DNA of 64,000 nt from an uncultured Bacteroides sp. (GTDB lineage: Bacteria > Bacteroidota > Bacteroidia > Bacteroidales > Bacteroidaceae): NCBI GenBank assembly GCA_900556625.1, contig USPQ01000006.1, positions 5,700 to 69,699 on the forward strand, in the 5' to 3' direction. Positions 1-7,718 of this stretch are shown here, in pieces. The translations under genes were made by a program, and so were the position numbers. Positions within the stretch are counted from its first letter, which is position 1. Each line of letters opens with the position of its first letter. Below the pieces are notes generated by a model. That model saw only the letters and a program-made list of their open reading frames with translations, was not told the DNA's origin and did not search any database.

Positions 1-438
1 GGTTTGTTGGGTCATTACAATGAATACAAGAAATCACCATTCGGTACATTTGATGTCGGTGGTGATGGTATGACCGGTTACTCAAGCTACGCAACAGAAA
101 GTATCGCATTGCGTGGTTATGAAAATAGCTCATTGACACCATACGGTTCCGAAGGTTATGCTTACACACGTCTCGGAATTGAATTAAGATATCCGTTAAT
201 GCTGGAAACAAGTACCAACATTTATGTGTTAGGTTTCTTGGAAGCTGGTAACGCTTGGAATGATATCAAGAAATTCAATCCGTTCGACTTGAAACGTTCT
301 GCCGGAGTTGGTGTGCGTATCTTCCTGCCGATGATTGGTATGATGGGTATTGACTGGGGTTACGGTTTCGACCAAGTATTAGGTTCTAAACAATATGGAG
401 GAAGCCAATTCCACTTTATCTTAGGACAAGAATTCTAA
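1..438 (+). CDS. bamA: BamA outer-membrane assembly factor, C-terminal fragment (5' end outside window)
   Basis: The reading frame is open from the first base and ends with TAA at 436-438, so only the last ~145 codons are present. The residues are the end of an Omp85-type beta-barrel: alternating aromatic/polar strands, the GYENSSLTPYG stretch followed by an R-L-G-I-E-L-R-Y-P-L strand, the VGVRIFLPMIGMMGIDWGYGFD segment and a final strand ending in FILGQEF with the terminal Phe expected of BAM substrates. BamA inserts beta-barrel proteins into the outer membrane. Two Skp/OmpH chaperone genes follow directly, the usual arrangement in Bacteroidetes, which supports BamA over another Omp85 protein. 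The POTRA domains lie outside the window. Confidence 0.88.
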   Translation, partial: GLLGHYNEYKKSPFGTFDVGGDGMTGYSSYATESIALRGYENSSLTPYGSEGYAYTRLGIELRYPLMLETSTNIYVLGFLEAGNAWNDIKKFNPFDLKRSAGVGVRIFLPMIGMMGIDWGYGFDQVLGSKQYGGSQFHFILGQEF

Positions 439-464
439 AATGTATCACCAAAAAACTAAACGTC

Positions 465-980
465 ATGAGAAAGTCTGTTCTATTTATCACTCTGCTGTTT
501 GCCATTAGTATGGCAGCTAACGCACAGAAATTTGCATTGATCGATACGGAATATATTATGAAGAATATTCCGGCTGCTCAAAGCGCTAATGAACAAATGC
601 AAGAAGCTACGAAGAAATATCAGGCTGAAGTAGAAGTCTTGGCAAAAGAGGCACAGAAAATGTTTCAGGACTACCAAGCGAAATCGTCAACTCTTTCTGC
701 TGCACAAAAAACAAAGAAAGAGGATGAAATCGTAGCCAAAGAGAAGGCTGCCGCTGAACTAAAACGTACTTATTTTGGTCCGGAGGGTGAATTGGCAAAG
801 ATGAGAAACAAGCTGATTACTCCGATTCAAGATGAAATTTATGAAGCAGTAAAGGCTGTATCTCAACAACATGGATACGACATGGTAGTCGATAGAGCCT
901 CTGCCGCAGGCATAATTTTTGCAAATCCGCGCATTGATATCAGCGATGAAATATTAAGAAGATTAGGATATTCAAATTAA
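465..980 (+). CDS. OmpH/Skp-family periplasmic chaperone (first copy)
   Basis: The 171-residue product has a signal peptide (MRKSVLFITLLFAISMAANA, cleavage about residue 20), then an OmpH/Skp core: a beta-strand (KFALIDTEYIMKNIPA), a long charged coiled-coil region of about residues 35-120 rich in Lys, Glu and Gln, and a closing segment (ISDEILRRLGYSN). Skp-type proteins hold unfolded outer-membrane proteins in the periplasm for BamA. The gene starts 26 nt after bamA and is followed 56 nt later by a paralogue of the same length, so the three probably form one transcript. Its PEGELAKMRNKL insert differs from the second copy. Confidence 0.88.
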   Translation: MRKSVLFITLLFAISMAANAQKFALIDTEYIMKNIPAAQSANEQMQEATKKYQAEVEVLAKEAQKMFQDYQAKSSTLSAAQKTKKEDEIVAKEKAAAELKRTYFGPEGELAKMRNKLITPIQDEIYEAVKAVSQQHGYDMVVDRASAAGIIFANPRIDISDEILRRLGYSN

Positions 981-1036
981 TTTCATACATTTGCAACTGG
1001 AAATAACTAAAAATCATTCAAATAAATTATAGAACT

Positions 1037-1552
1037 ATGCTAAAAAAAATCGCACTTGTAATGTTGCTTGCACTCCCAATGGGTGTATTTGCACAGAACT
1101 TAAAATTCGGTCATATTAACGCACAGGAAATTATCACTGTGATGCCGGAATTCACAAAGGCTCAAAATGACATTCAGAATTTAGAAAAACAACTTACTGC
1201 TGAACTTCAAAGAACCCAAGAAGAATTCAACAAGAAATATCAGGAATTCCAGCAAGCTATCGCTAAGGATTCTCTTCCGGCTAATATCGCTGAAAGAAGA
1301 CAGAAAGAGTTGCAGGATATGATGCAAAGACAAGAACAGTTCCAGCAAGATGCTCAGCAACAAATGGCAAAGGCACAAAATGATGCAATGGCTCCTATTT
1401 ACAAAAAATTAGATGACGCTATCAAGGCAGTTGGTGCCGCTGAAGGAGTAATTTACATCTTCGACCTTGCAAGAACTCCAATACCTTATGTTAATGAGAC
1501 ATTAAGCATCAACCTGACTAACAAGGTAAAAGCTAATCTCGGTATTAAATAA
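1037..1552 (+). CDS. OmpH/Skp-family periplasmic chaperone (second copy)
   Basis: This 171-residue protein has a signal peptide (MLKKIALVMLLALPMGVFAQ) and the same OmpH architecture as the preceding gene: strand LKFGHINAQEIITVMPEF, a Gln- and Glu-rich coiled coil (about residues 40-120), then a C-terminal strand region. It is more Gln-rich than its neighbour (QQQMAKAQN) and the two are clearly diverged paralogues. A strong hairpin plus T-run follows 21 nt after the stop, so this is the likely last gene of the bamA operon. Role inferred from family: periplasmic holdase for outer-membrane proteins. Confidence 0.88.
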   Translation: MLKKIALVMLLALPMGVFAQNLKFGHINAQEIITVMPEFTKAQNDIQNLEKQLTAELQRTQEEFNKKYQEFQQAIAKDSLPANIAERRQKELQDMMQRQEQFQQDAQQQMAKAQNDAMAPIYKKLDDAIKAVGAAEGVIYIFDLARTPIPYVNETLSINLTNKVKANLGIK

Positions 1553-1573
1553 GCAATAAGAGTAAGAAATTCT

Positions 1574-1623
1574 AAAAGGGAAAGGGAAAAGAAGCACAGA
1601 CTTCTTTCTCTTTCCCTTTTTTT
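1574..1623 (+). terminator. Rho-independent terminator of the bamA-skp operon
   Basis: An A/G-rich arm at 1574-1594 pairs almost perfectly with the C/T-rich arm at 1601-1620 around a 6-nt loop (cacaga). The right arm runs into TTTTTTT at 1617-1623. The murI -7 element starts only 5 nt later. Confidence 0.8.
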
Positions 1624-1627
1624 CATG

Positions 1628-1635
1628 TACATTTG
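1628..1635 (+). promoter_or_regulatory. murI promoter, Bacteroidetes -7 element
   Basis: TACATTTG matches TAnnTTTG and lies 22 nt before the ATG at 1658. An ATG at 1625 in the same frame overlaps this element, so it is not the translation start. Confidence 0.6.
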
Positions 1636-1657
1636 CGTATATAAATTCTCATCCGTT

Positions 1658-2500
1658 ATGAAACAACAGTTACCCTATACACCCGGACCGATCGGAGTAT
1701 TTGACTCCGGATACGGCGGACTGACTATTCTCAATAAGATAAGAGAGATATTACCTGAATATGACTATATTTATCTGGGAGATAATGCCCGTACACCCTA
1801 CGGAACACGTTCTTTTGAAATCGTATACGAATTCACTCTACAAGCAGTCAACAAGTTATTTGAATTGGGCTGCCATCTTGTTATATTAGCTTGCAACACA
1901 GCCTCTGCCAAAGCATTGCGTAGTATACAGATGAACAATCTACCGAAGATAGATCCGGAACGTCGTGTACTCGGAGTAATCCGTCCCACGGTAGAGTGCA
2001 TAGGGAATATAACACAAAGCCGACATATCGGAATATTAGCGACAGCAGGTACAATCAAATCAGAGTCTTACCCGCTGGAAGTTCATAAACTATACCCCGA
2101 TATTCAAGTAAACGGAGTTGCCTGTCCGATGTGGGTACCATTAGTAGAAAATAATGAAGCACAGAATGAAGGAGCAGATTATTTCATCCGGAAATATATA
2201 AATCAGTTATTGCAAAAAGACTCACAGATTGACACTGTGATTCTGGGTTGTACACATTACCCTCTGCTACTTCCGAAAATTCAGCAATATATTCCGGATA
2301 ATATCCGCGTGATCGCACAAGGTGAATATGTCGCCGAAAGCTTAAAAGATTATTTGTGCAGACACCCGGAAATGGATATTAAATGTACTAAAAATAACAG
2401 TTGTTTGTTTTATACAACAGAAGCGGAAGATAAGTTCATCGAGTCAGCCTCGACTTTCCTAAACCAACAGATTAATGTAAAACGAATCACGCTCGAATAA
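1658..2500 (+). CDS. murI: Glutamate racemase
   Basis: The 280-residue cytoplasmic enzyme converts L- to D-glutamate for peptidoglycan. The sequence shows the family landmarks: GVFDSGYGGLTIL near the N-terminus (catalytic-site Asp/Ser), ACNTASA with the first catalytic Cys about residue 82, and LGCTHYPLL with the second catalytic Cys about residue 198. The length is normal. I chose the ATG at 1658 (MKQQLPYTPG) because the upstream in-frame ATG at 1625 lies in the promoter and would add 11 residues with no homology-like character. It appears to be a single-gene unit between the bamA terminator and its own downstream promoter region. Confidence 0.96.
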   Translation: MKQQLPYTPGPIGVFDSGYGGLTILNKIREILPEYDYIYLGDNARTPYGTRSFEIVYEFTLQAVNKLFELGCHLVILACNTASAKALRSIQMNNLPKIDPERRVLGVIRPTVECIGNITQSRHIGILATAGTIKSESYPLEVHKLYPDIQVNGVACPMWVPLVENNEAQNEGADYFIRKYINQLLQKDSQIDTVILGCTHYPLLLPKIQQYIPDNIRVIAQGEYVAESLKDYLCRHPEMDIKCTKNNSCLFYTTEAEDKFIESASTFLNQQINVKRITLE

Positions 2501-2539
2501 AATTCTGGAAAAGAATAACTATTTATTGCCATTTCTTGT

Positions 2540-2547
2540 TATATTTG
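2540..2547 (+). promoter_or_regulatory. Promoter -7 element for the DUF2007 gene
   Basis: TATATTTG matches TAnnTTTG, 29 nt ahead of the ATG at 2577. No convincing -33 element was seen. Confidence 0.5.
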
Positions 2548-2576
2548 TAAACAACAACCCTTAATACCATAAGATC

Positions 2577-2810
2577 ATGAAAGAAGAAGATTACAGCAAG
2601 TCGATAGAAGTATTCTCCGGCTCTCCGTGGGAGGCAGAAATCATCAAGGGATTATTAGAAAGCAATGACATTCGCTGCGTTATCAAAGATGGAATTATGG
2701 GTACATTGGCACCCTATATTGCTCCGGCAGTCTCTGTCCTTGTCACTGAAGACGAATACGAATCCGCTACCGAACTAATCAGAAGTCGAGCAGAAAAAGA
2801 TAACGACTAA
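2577..2810 (+). CDS. DUF2007-family small protein
   Basis: This 77-residue soluble protein has the DUF2007 (putative signal-transducing) layout: a strand IEVFSGSPWEAEIIKGLLESNDIRCVIKD, a loop, then VSVLVTEDEYESATELIRS. It is a single ferredoxin-like domain with no signal peptide or membrane segment. Proteins of this family have no established biochemical function. It stands alone after murI with its own -7 element. Its last codons overlap the end of a possible convergent small ORF on the other strand. Confidence 0.8.
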   Translation: MKEEDYSKSIEVFSGSPWEAEIIKGLLESNDIRCVIKDGIMGTLAPYIAPAVSVLVTEDEYESATELIRSRAEKDND

Positions 2811-2977
2811 TACACTTCAGGCCTTCTCTGATATTCTCCAGTGAATTGGCCTAGGAGGACCGTATGTATATTTTCACCTCCCGTACCCAAATTGACACAG
2901 GGAGTAATATTGATGTGTGCACTTTCAAATATGATGAAGGAAGTCATCTGTTCTACTTGTAGATTCGTATATTTCAT
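2807..2977 (-). CDS. Possible 56-residue small protein, unknown
   Basis: A minus-strand ATG at 2977 opens a frame of 56 codons ending in TAG at 2807-2809, overlapping the end of the DUF2007 gene by 4 nt. The predicted product starts MKYTNLQVEQMTSF and ends GQFTGEYQRRPEVY. Its composition looks protein-like, with no low-complexity stretch, and it fills most of an otherwise empty 280-nt gap. Against it, no TAnnTTTG element or clear ribosome site was found upstream. It may instead be the remnant of a longer gene. I do not recognise it. Confidence 0.3.
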   Translation of the reverse strand: MKYTNLQVEQMTSFIIFESAHINITPCVNLGTGGENIHTVLLGQFTGEYQRRPEVY

Positions 2978-3026
2978 TATTTACTTTTTCTCTATCAGGA
3001 TGCTAAGATAATTCTTTTCAGCCCGT

Positions 3027-3060
3027 TTTGGTAACATATCGATAAAAAGTTCTATATTTG
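3027..3060 (+). promoter_or_regulatory. proBA-argF' promoter
   Basis: TTTG (3027-3030) and TATATTTG (3053-3060) are separated by 22 nt, close to the Bacteroides -33/-7 arrangement. The ATG at 3091 follows 30 nt later. Confidence 0.6.
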
Positions 3061-3090
3061 TACTTTCAAATCGTCAGTAAATTAGCAAAA

Positions 3091-4173
3091 ATGAAACAGG
3101 TATTTACACGGGTTGCAGTAAAGGTCGGTAGCAATGTATTAACACGCCGAGATGGGACGCTGGACGTTACTCGTATGTCAGCGCTTGTTGATCAGATAGC
3201 AGAATTGCATAAATCGGGAGTGGAGATTATTCTCATTTCGTCAGGAGCGGTAGCGTCAGGACGTAGTGAAGTATCCCCACAAAAAAAACTCGACAGTGTA
3301 GACCAACGTCAATTGTTTTCTGCAGTAGGACAGGCAAAGTTAATCAATCGTTATTATGAGCTTTTCCGCGAACATAATATTCCTGTCGGTCAGGTATTGA
3401 CTACAAAAGAAAGTTTTGGCACACGCCGCCATTATCTCAATCAGAAAAACTGTATGACAGTGATGCTTGCAAATGGAGTAATTCCGATTGTAAATGAAAA
3501 CGATACGATTTCTGTCAGTGAACTGATGTTCACCGATAATGATGAACTATCCGGACTCATTGCCTCGATGATGAATGTACAAGCATTGATTATCCTCAGC
3601 AATATAAACGGAATTTATAATGGTTCTCCTTCAAATCCGGATTCTTCCGTCATTCGTGAGATTGAACATGGAAAAGATCTATCCAACTATATCCAAGCTT
3701 CCAAGTCCAGTTTCGGCCGAGGGGGGATGTTAACAAAGACCAATATAGCCCGCAAAGTAGCAGATGAAGGGATTACGGTAATTATCGCCAATGGGAAACG
3801 AGATAATATCCTGGTCGACCTGCTTCAACATCCGGATGAAACTCTCTGCACACGATTCATTCCTTCCAACGAACCGGTATCCAGCGTAAAAAAATGGATT
3901 GCCCACAGTGAGGGATTCGCAAAAGGTGAAATTCACATTAATAAGTGTGCTACCGAAATACTAAATTCTGAAAATGCAGTCAGTATTCTTCCGATCGGTA
4001 TTACACGTATTGAAGGAGAATTTGAAAAAGACGATATTGTGCGTATCATGGATTTTCAGGGAAATCAGGTAGGAATAGGGAAAGTAAATTGTGATGCTAG
4101 ACAAGCAAAGGAAGCTATAGGAAAACATGGTAAAAAAGCGGTAGTACATTACGACTATCTATACATTGAATAA
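3091..4173 (+). CDS. proB: Glutamate 5-kinase
   Basis: The 360-residue enzyme phosphorylates L-glutamate as the first step of proline synthesis. Residues ~1-255 are the amino-acid-kinase domain: VAVKVGSNVLT, ISSGAVASGR, the VNENDTISVSELMFTDNDELSG substrate/feedback loop, and the GRGGMLTK glycine-rich motif. Residues ~270-360 form a C-terminal PUA domain (KGEIHINKCATEIL...KKAVVHYDYLYIE), as in the long ProB form. The start at 3091 is chosen over an in-frame TTG at 3058 because that codon sits inside the -7 element. proA follows after 22 nt. Confidence 0.96.
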   Translation: MKQVFTRVAVKVGSNVLTRRDGTLDVTRMSALVDQIAELHKSGVEIILISSGAVASGRSEVSPQKKLDSVDQRQLFSAVGQAKLINRYYELFREHNIPVGQVLTTKESFGTRRHYLNQKNCMTVMLANGVIPIVNENDTISVSELMFTDNDELSGLIASMMNVQALIILSNINGIYNGSPSNPDSSVIREIEHGKDLSNYIQASKSSFGRGGMLTKTNIARKVADEGITVIIANGKRDNILVDLLQHPDETLCTRFIPSNEPVSSVKKWIAHSEGFAKGEIHINKCATEILNSENAVSILPIGITRIEGEFEKDDIVRIMDFQGNQVGIGKVNCDARQAKEAIGKHGKKAVVHYDYLYIE

Positions 4174-4195
4174 TTAATCGAAAGAAAAAAAGTGT

Positions 4196-5449
4196 ATGGT
4201 TACTAACTTAAACGAAACCTTCGCTGCCGTACAAGCAGCTAGCCGTGAATTGGCAATCCAGGATGACACAATAATCAATCAGATACTAAATGCAGTAGCT
4301 GATGCAGCTATTGCAGAGACACCGTTTATTCTGGCAGAAAATGAAAAAGACCTCGCACGAATGGATAAGAATGATCCAAAGTATGACCGGTTGAAACTGA
4401 CAGAGGAACGTTTGAAAGACATTGCCACAGATACACGTAATGTTGCAACGCTTCCCTCTCCCTTAGGAAGGGTGTTGAAAGAGACCATACGCCCCAACGG
4501 AATGAAACTGACCAAAATCAGCGTGCCTTTCGGAGCAATAGGAATCATCTACGAAGCACGACCTAATGTGAGTTTCGATGTATTCTCCCTTTGCCTGAAA
4601 AGCGGAAATGCCTGTGTATTGAAAGGAGGAAGCGACGCCGATTATTCCAACCGGGCCATTATCTGTGTTATTCACGAAGTACTAAAAGAATTCAATATCA
4701 ATCCACATATTGTCGAGCTACTCCCAGCCGATAGAGAAGCTACAACAGCATTGCTAAATGCAGTAGGTTATATCGATCTGGTTATCCCCAGAGGAAGTAG
4801 TAACCTTATCAATTTTGTACGCAACAATGCAAAAATCCCGGTCATTGAAACAGGGGCCGGTATTTGCCACACTTACTTTGATGAGTTTGGAGATGTAAGT
4901 AAAGGGGCAGATATTATTTATAATGCCAAAACACGCAGAGTCAGTGTATGTAATGCATTGGACTGTACTATCGTACATGAAAAAAGACTGGATAAGCTTC
5001 CTTTGCTTTGCGAAAAGTTAAAAGACAGCAATGTGATTATATATGCCGATCCGCGAGCCTATCAGGCATTAGACGGCCATTATCCTGCCGAACTTCTGCA
5101 ACCTGCAACGAAAGAAAGTTTCGGCACAGAGTTCTTAGACTATAAAATGGCGGTTAAAACAGTGAAGAGTTTTGAAGATGCTTTGAGGCATATCCAAGAA
5201 AACAGTTCCAGACACAGCGAATGCATCGTCACAGAGAACAAGGAACGTGCAGCGTTGTTTACTAAAATAGTAGATGCTGCTTGTATATATACTAATGTCT
5301 CTACGGCCTTCACCGATGGAGCCCAATTCGGTTTGGGAGCAGAAATAGGTATCAGTACCCAGAAATTGCATGCACGTGGTCCCATGGGATTGGAAGAAAT
5401 GACCTCATATAAATGGGTCATTGAAGGAAATGGACAGACAAGATGGTAA
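4196..5449 (+). CDS. proA: Gamma-glutamyl phosphate reductase (glutamate-5-semialdehyde dehydrogenase)
   Basis: This 417-residue NADPH-dependent enzyme makes glutamate-5-semialdehyde, the second step of proline synthesis. It is a full-length ALDH-superfamily protein: PFGAIGIIYEARPNVSFDV near residue 110, KGGSDADYSN, the catalytic Cys in ETGAGICHTYFDEFGD (~residue 225), and the C-terminal GPMGLEEMTSYKWVIEGNGQ signature. It follows proB closely and precedes argF', so one arginine/proline transcript is likely. Confidence 0.96.
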   Translation: MVTNLNETFAAVQAASRELAIQDDTIINQILNAVADAAIAETPFILAENEKDLARMDKNDPKYDRLKLTEERLKDIATDTRNVATLPSPLGRVLKETIRPNGMKLTKISVPFGAIGIIYEARPNVSFDVFSLCLKSGNACVLKGGSDADYSNRAIICVIHEVLKEFNINPHIVELLPADREATTALLNAVGYIDLVIPRGSSNLINFVRNNAKIPVIETGAGICHTYFDEFGDVSKGADIIYNAKTRRVSVCNALDCTIVHEKRLDKLPLLCEKLKDSNVIIYADPRAYQALDGHYPAELLQPATKESFGTEFLDYKMAVKTVKSFEDALRHIQENSSRHSECIVTENKERAALFTKIVDAACIYTNVSTAFTDGAQFGLGAEIGISTQKLHARGPMGLEEMTSYKWVIEGNGQTRW

Positions 5450-5533
5450 TATGTATGTAATAGTGAACTATAAACTGTGAATAGCAAACAGTTGAAAGAT
5501 AAATCGTATAATAACGAATTAATTATAGAAAAC

Positions 5534-6487
5534 ATGAAGAAATTTACTTGTGTACAGGACATCGGCGATTTAAAATCAGCCCTTGCAGAAGCATTTGAAA
5601 TCAAAAAAGACCGCTTCAAGTATGTAGAATTAGGACGTAACAAGACATTAATGATGATCTTCTTCAATTCCAGTCTACGTACACGCCTCAGCACACAGAA
5701 GGCCGCTTTAAATCTGGGAATGAACGTAATGGTGTTGGACATCAACCAGGGTGCATGGAAACTGGAAACAGAACGCGGTGTTATCATGGACGGCGACAAA
5801 CCCGAACATTTACTGGAAGCCATCCCCGTCATGGGATGTTACTGCGATATAATCGGAGTACGCTCTTTTGCACGCTTCGAGAATCGTGATTTCGATTATC
5901 AGGAAACGATTCTGAATCAATTTATCCAGTATTCGGGACGCCCCGTATTCTCTATGGAAGCAGCAACCCGCCATCCGTTGCAAAGTTTCGCAGACTTGAT
6001 CACCATCGAAGAATACAAAAAAACTGTACGTCCGAAAGTGGTTATGACTTGGGCTCCGCATCCGCGTCCATTACCACAGGCTGTTCCCAACTCATTTGCC
6101 GAATGGATGAACGCCACCGACTATGATTTCGTCATTACTCATCCCGAAGGCTATGAACTGGCTCCACAATTTGTAGGAAATGCCAAGGTGGAATACGACC
6201 AAATGAAGGCTTTCGAAGGAGCCGACTTTATATATGCCAAGAACTGGGCAGCCTATGCAGGCGACAATTACGGACAGATATTGAGTAAAGACCGAGAATG
6301 GACTGTCAGCGACCGACAAATGGAGGTGACTAATAACGCTTTCTTCATGCACTGTCTTCCTGTACGCAGAAACATGATTGTGACGGATGACGTTATCGAA
6401 AGTCCACAATCTATCGTTATCCCGGAAGCTGCTAACCGTGAGATCTCAGCGACAGTCGTTTTAAAGAAATTACTTGAAAGTCTATAA
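5534..6487 (+). CDS. argF': N-succinylornithine carbamoyltransferase
   Basis: The 317-residue enzyme transfers a carbamoyl group to N-succinyl-L-ornithine in the Bacteroides arginine pathway. It carries the carbamoyl-phosphate signature as SSLRTRLS (residues ~46-53), RHPLQSFAD, and the C-terminal HCLPVRRNM loop. Residue 90 is Pro in DGDKPEHLLEA; Pro at this site is the reported determinant of succinyl- over acetyl-ornithine specificity in the B. fragilis enzyme, to which this protein looks nearly identical. The start is set at 5534 (MKKFTCVQDIGD), matching that homologue; an upstream GTG at 5477 would add 19 atypical residues. Transcribed with proBA. Confidence 0.94.
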   Translation: MKKFTCVQDIGDLKSALAEAFEIKKDRFKYVELGRNKTLMMIFFNSSLRTRLSTQKAALNLGMNVMVLDINQGAWKLETERGVIMDGDKPEHLLEAIPVMGCYCDIIGVRSFARFENRDFDYQETILNQFIQYSGRPVFSMEAATRHPLQSFADLITIEEYKKTVRPKVVMTWAPHPRPLPQAVPNSFAEWMNATDYDFVITHPEGYELAPQFVGNAKVEYDQMKAFEGADFIYAKNWAAYAGDNYGQILSKDREWTVSDRQMEVTNNAFFMHCLPVRRNMIVTDDVIESPQSIVIPEAANREISATVVLKKLLESL

Positions 6488-6491
6488 CATC

Positions 6492-7196
6492 ATGTTCAAA
6501 AGTAAACTAATAATCATATTGCTATGCCTGTGCGTTGTTGCAGGCATAGCAGATGCCCAAGAAAAAAAGTCTCAAGTAATACAGTCAGAACCACAATTAG
6601 AAGACATCTATAATGTACTGGAAGCTATGGACATTCACATGTTCCGTTTTGAATTAAAAGAGTTTCTGAACAAAGTATATACGGTCACTGCCTACATGGA
6701 TGAGTATGAAAATGGAAAATCCCCCAAACAAGTGCATAATATCAGACTCGGGAAAAACATTCAGTCTTTAAATGCAGTACCAGAAGAACATCGTCAAGCT
6801 TTCCGGGAAATAAAACATATTCCGGAAGGCAAGAACGAATGGGAGAATATCAAAGAGATGTCAATATATCTTAGAAAGTCCAATGATTCGACTTCAGTTT
6901 GCACTATTAATGTACCGGGAACGATGAAAGGTGGTGCACTATTAAAATTACAGGCAATAGAAAAATACCACTCTTATATTTATTACCCGCGCCTATTTAA
7001 ATTTCAGCCTATACAAGACACAGACCATTTGAAAATTCCTTTAATTTTATATGGTTCCGCTTGGCTGGACAAGCAACATGACATCATCCGATTTTGTGGA
7101 GAAAGAGAAATTGATCCGGAAATGAAAGCAGAAATCCTTAAAGACATACCCCATTATTTTGTAATAGGAATAGAGCTTAAAGCTGAGAAAGAGTGA
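6492..7196 (+). CDS. Secreted protein of unknown function
   Basis: This 234-residue protein begins 4 nt after argF' and is probably its co-transcribed partner. Residues 1-22 form a signal peptide (MFKSKLIIILLCLCVVAGIADAQ) with an AxA-type cleavage site and no lipobox Cys at the right place, so a periplasmic or outer-membrane-associated location is likely. The mature part is mixed alpha/beta, rich in Lys/Glu and aromatic residues, with no motif I recognise. The in-frame ATG at 6474 overlaps argF' and would place six residues ahead of the signal peptide, so I prefer 6492. I do not assign a function. Confidence 0.75.
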   Translation: MFKSKLIIILLCLCVVAGIADAQEKKSQVIQSEPQLEDIYNVLEAMDIHMFRFELKEFLNKVYTVTAYMDEYENGKSPKQVHNIRLGKNIQSLNAVPEEHRQAFREIKHIPEGKNEWENIKEMSIYLRKSNDSTSVCTINVPGTMKGGALLKLQAIEKYHSYIYYPRLFKFQPIQDTDHLKIPLILYGSAWLDKQHDIIRFCGEREIDPEMKAEILKDIPHYFVIGIELKAEKE

Positions 7197-7208
7197 TCAA
7201 CTTTTTAT

Positions 7209-7290
7209 TTTTAGACATGGACTAAACGAATAGACAATTCTCTATTAATATCACCGCCACACCGTCAAACCAATTAATCCATGTCTAAAA
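7209..7290. terminator. Long-loop inverted repeat between convergent genes (bidirectional terminator-like)
   Basis: TTTTAGACATGGACTAA (7209-7225) and TTAATCCATGTCTAAAA (7274-7290) are inverted copies with one mismatch in 17, separated by 48 nt. The element sits exactly between two convergent genes. A paired A/T edge on both sides suits termination in both directions, but the long loop is unusual for that role. Confidence 0.5.
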
Positions 7291-7312
7291 CCTATATTTT
7301 TCACCACATCGA

Positions 7313-7708
7313 CTAATGCTCAATCTCCTTGCCTGCCTCCTGCCAAGAATTGAATCCCTTATCAAGTTCAAAGACCTTATACCCTTTCTCACTCAGAATA
7401 TTCGCAGCCTTTTTGCTCCGCTTGCCGCTACGGCAATACACAGCTACCGGTTTATCTTTTTGCAACAGCGAATCTGCCATTGAAGCAAAAGAATCATCCA
7501 TTACATTGATATTGATTGTCTTTGCAATATGTCCTTCCGAATACTCTGCCAAAGTACGGACATCCAAACGCTGTATATCCTCATTCTGAATGAGGTTATC
7601 AAAATCATCCACGTTCATAGACTTGAAATCTCCTTTCTGCTGACAAGAGAAAAGAGAAGAGAGAAATAAAAATAATCCCACAGCTAGTTGATTCATTTTA
7701 AACATCAT
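7313..7708 (-). CDS. Rhodanese-like domain lipoprotein
   Basis: The 131-residue protein has a lipoprotein signal peptide ending in the lipobox LFSC (Cys ~22), then one rhodanese domain: VDDFDNLIQ, LDVRTLAEYSEGHI (the DVR/GHI pair of the fold), and the active-site loop YCRSGKRSKKAA with the catalytic Cys about residue 91. It may move sulfane sulfur or act as a redox/phosphatase-like binding module at the envelope; the substrate is unknown. It is the last gene of the six-gene minus-strand operon headed by the PASTA gene, 10 nt behind the NigD-like gene. Confidence 0.85.
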   Translation of the reverse strand: MMFKMNQLAVGLFLFLSSLFSCQQKGDFKSMNVDDFDNLIQNEDIQRLDVRTLAEYSEGHIAKTININVMDDSFASMADSLLQKDKPVAVYCRSGKRSKKAANILSEKGYKVFELDKGFNSWQEAGKEIEH

Positions 7709-7718
7709 ACTCTATTAT

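Noticed and set aside
1625..1657. Longer start for murI at 1625
   Set aside because: The codon overlaps the TACATTTG promoter element, and the added residues do not look like glutamate racemase.
3058..3090. Longer start for proB at 3058
   Set aside because: The codon is a TTG inside the -7 element TATATTTG; ATG 3091 begins the family N-terminus.
5140..5832. 230-codon minus-strand frame across proA and argF'
   Set aside because: It spans the junction of two well-supported plus-strand genes and has no recognisable motif.
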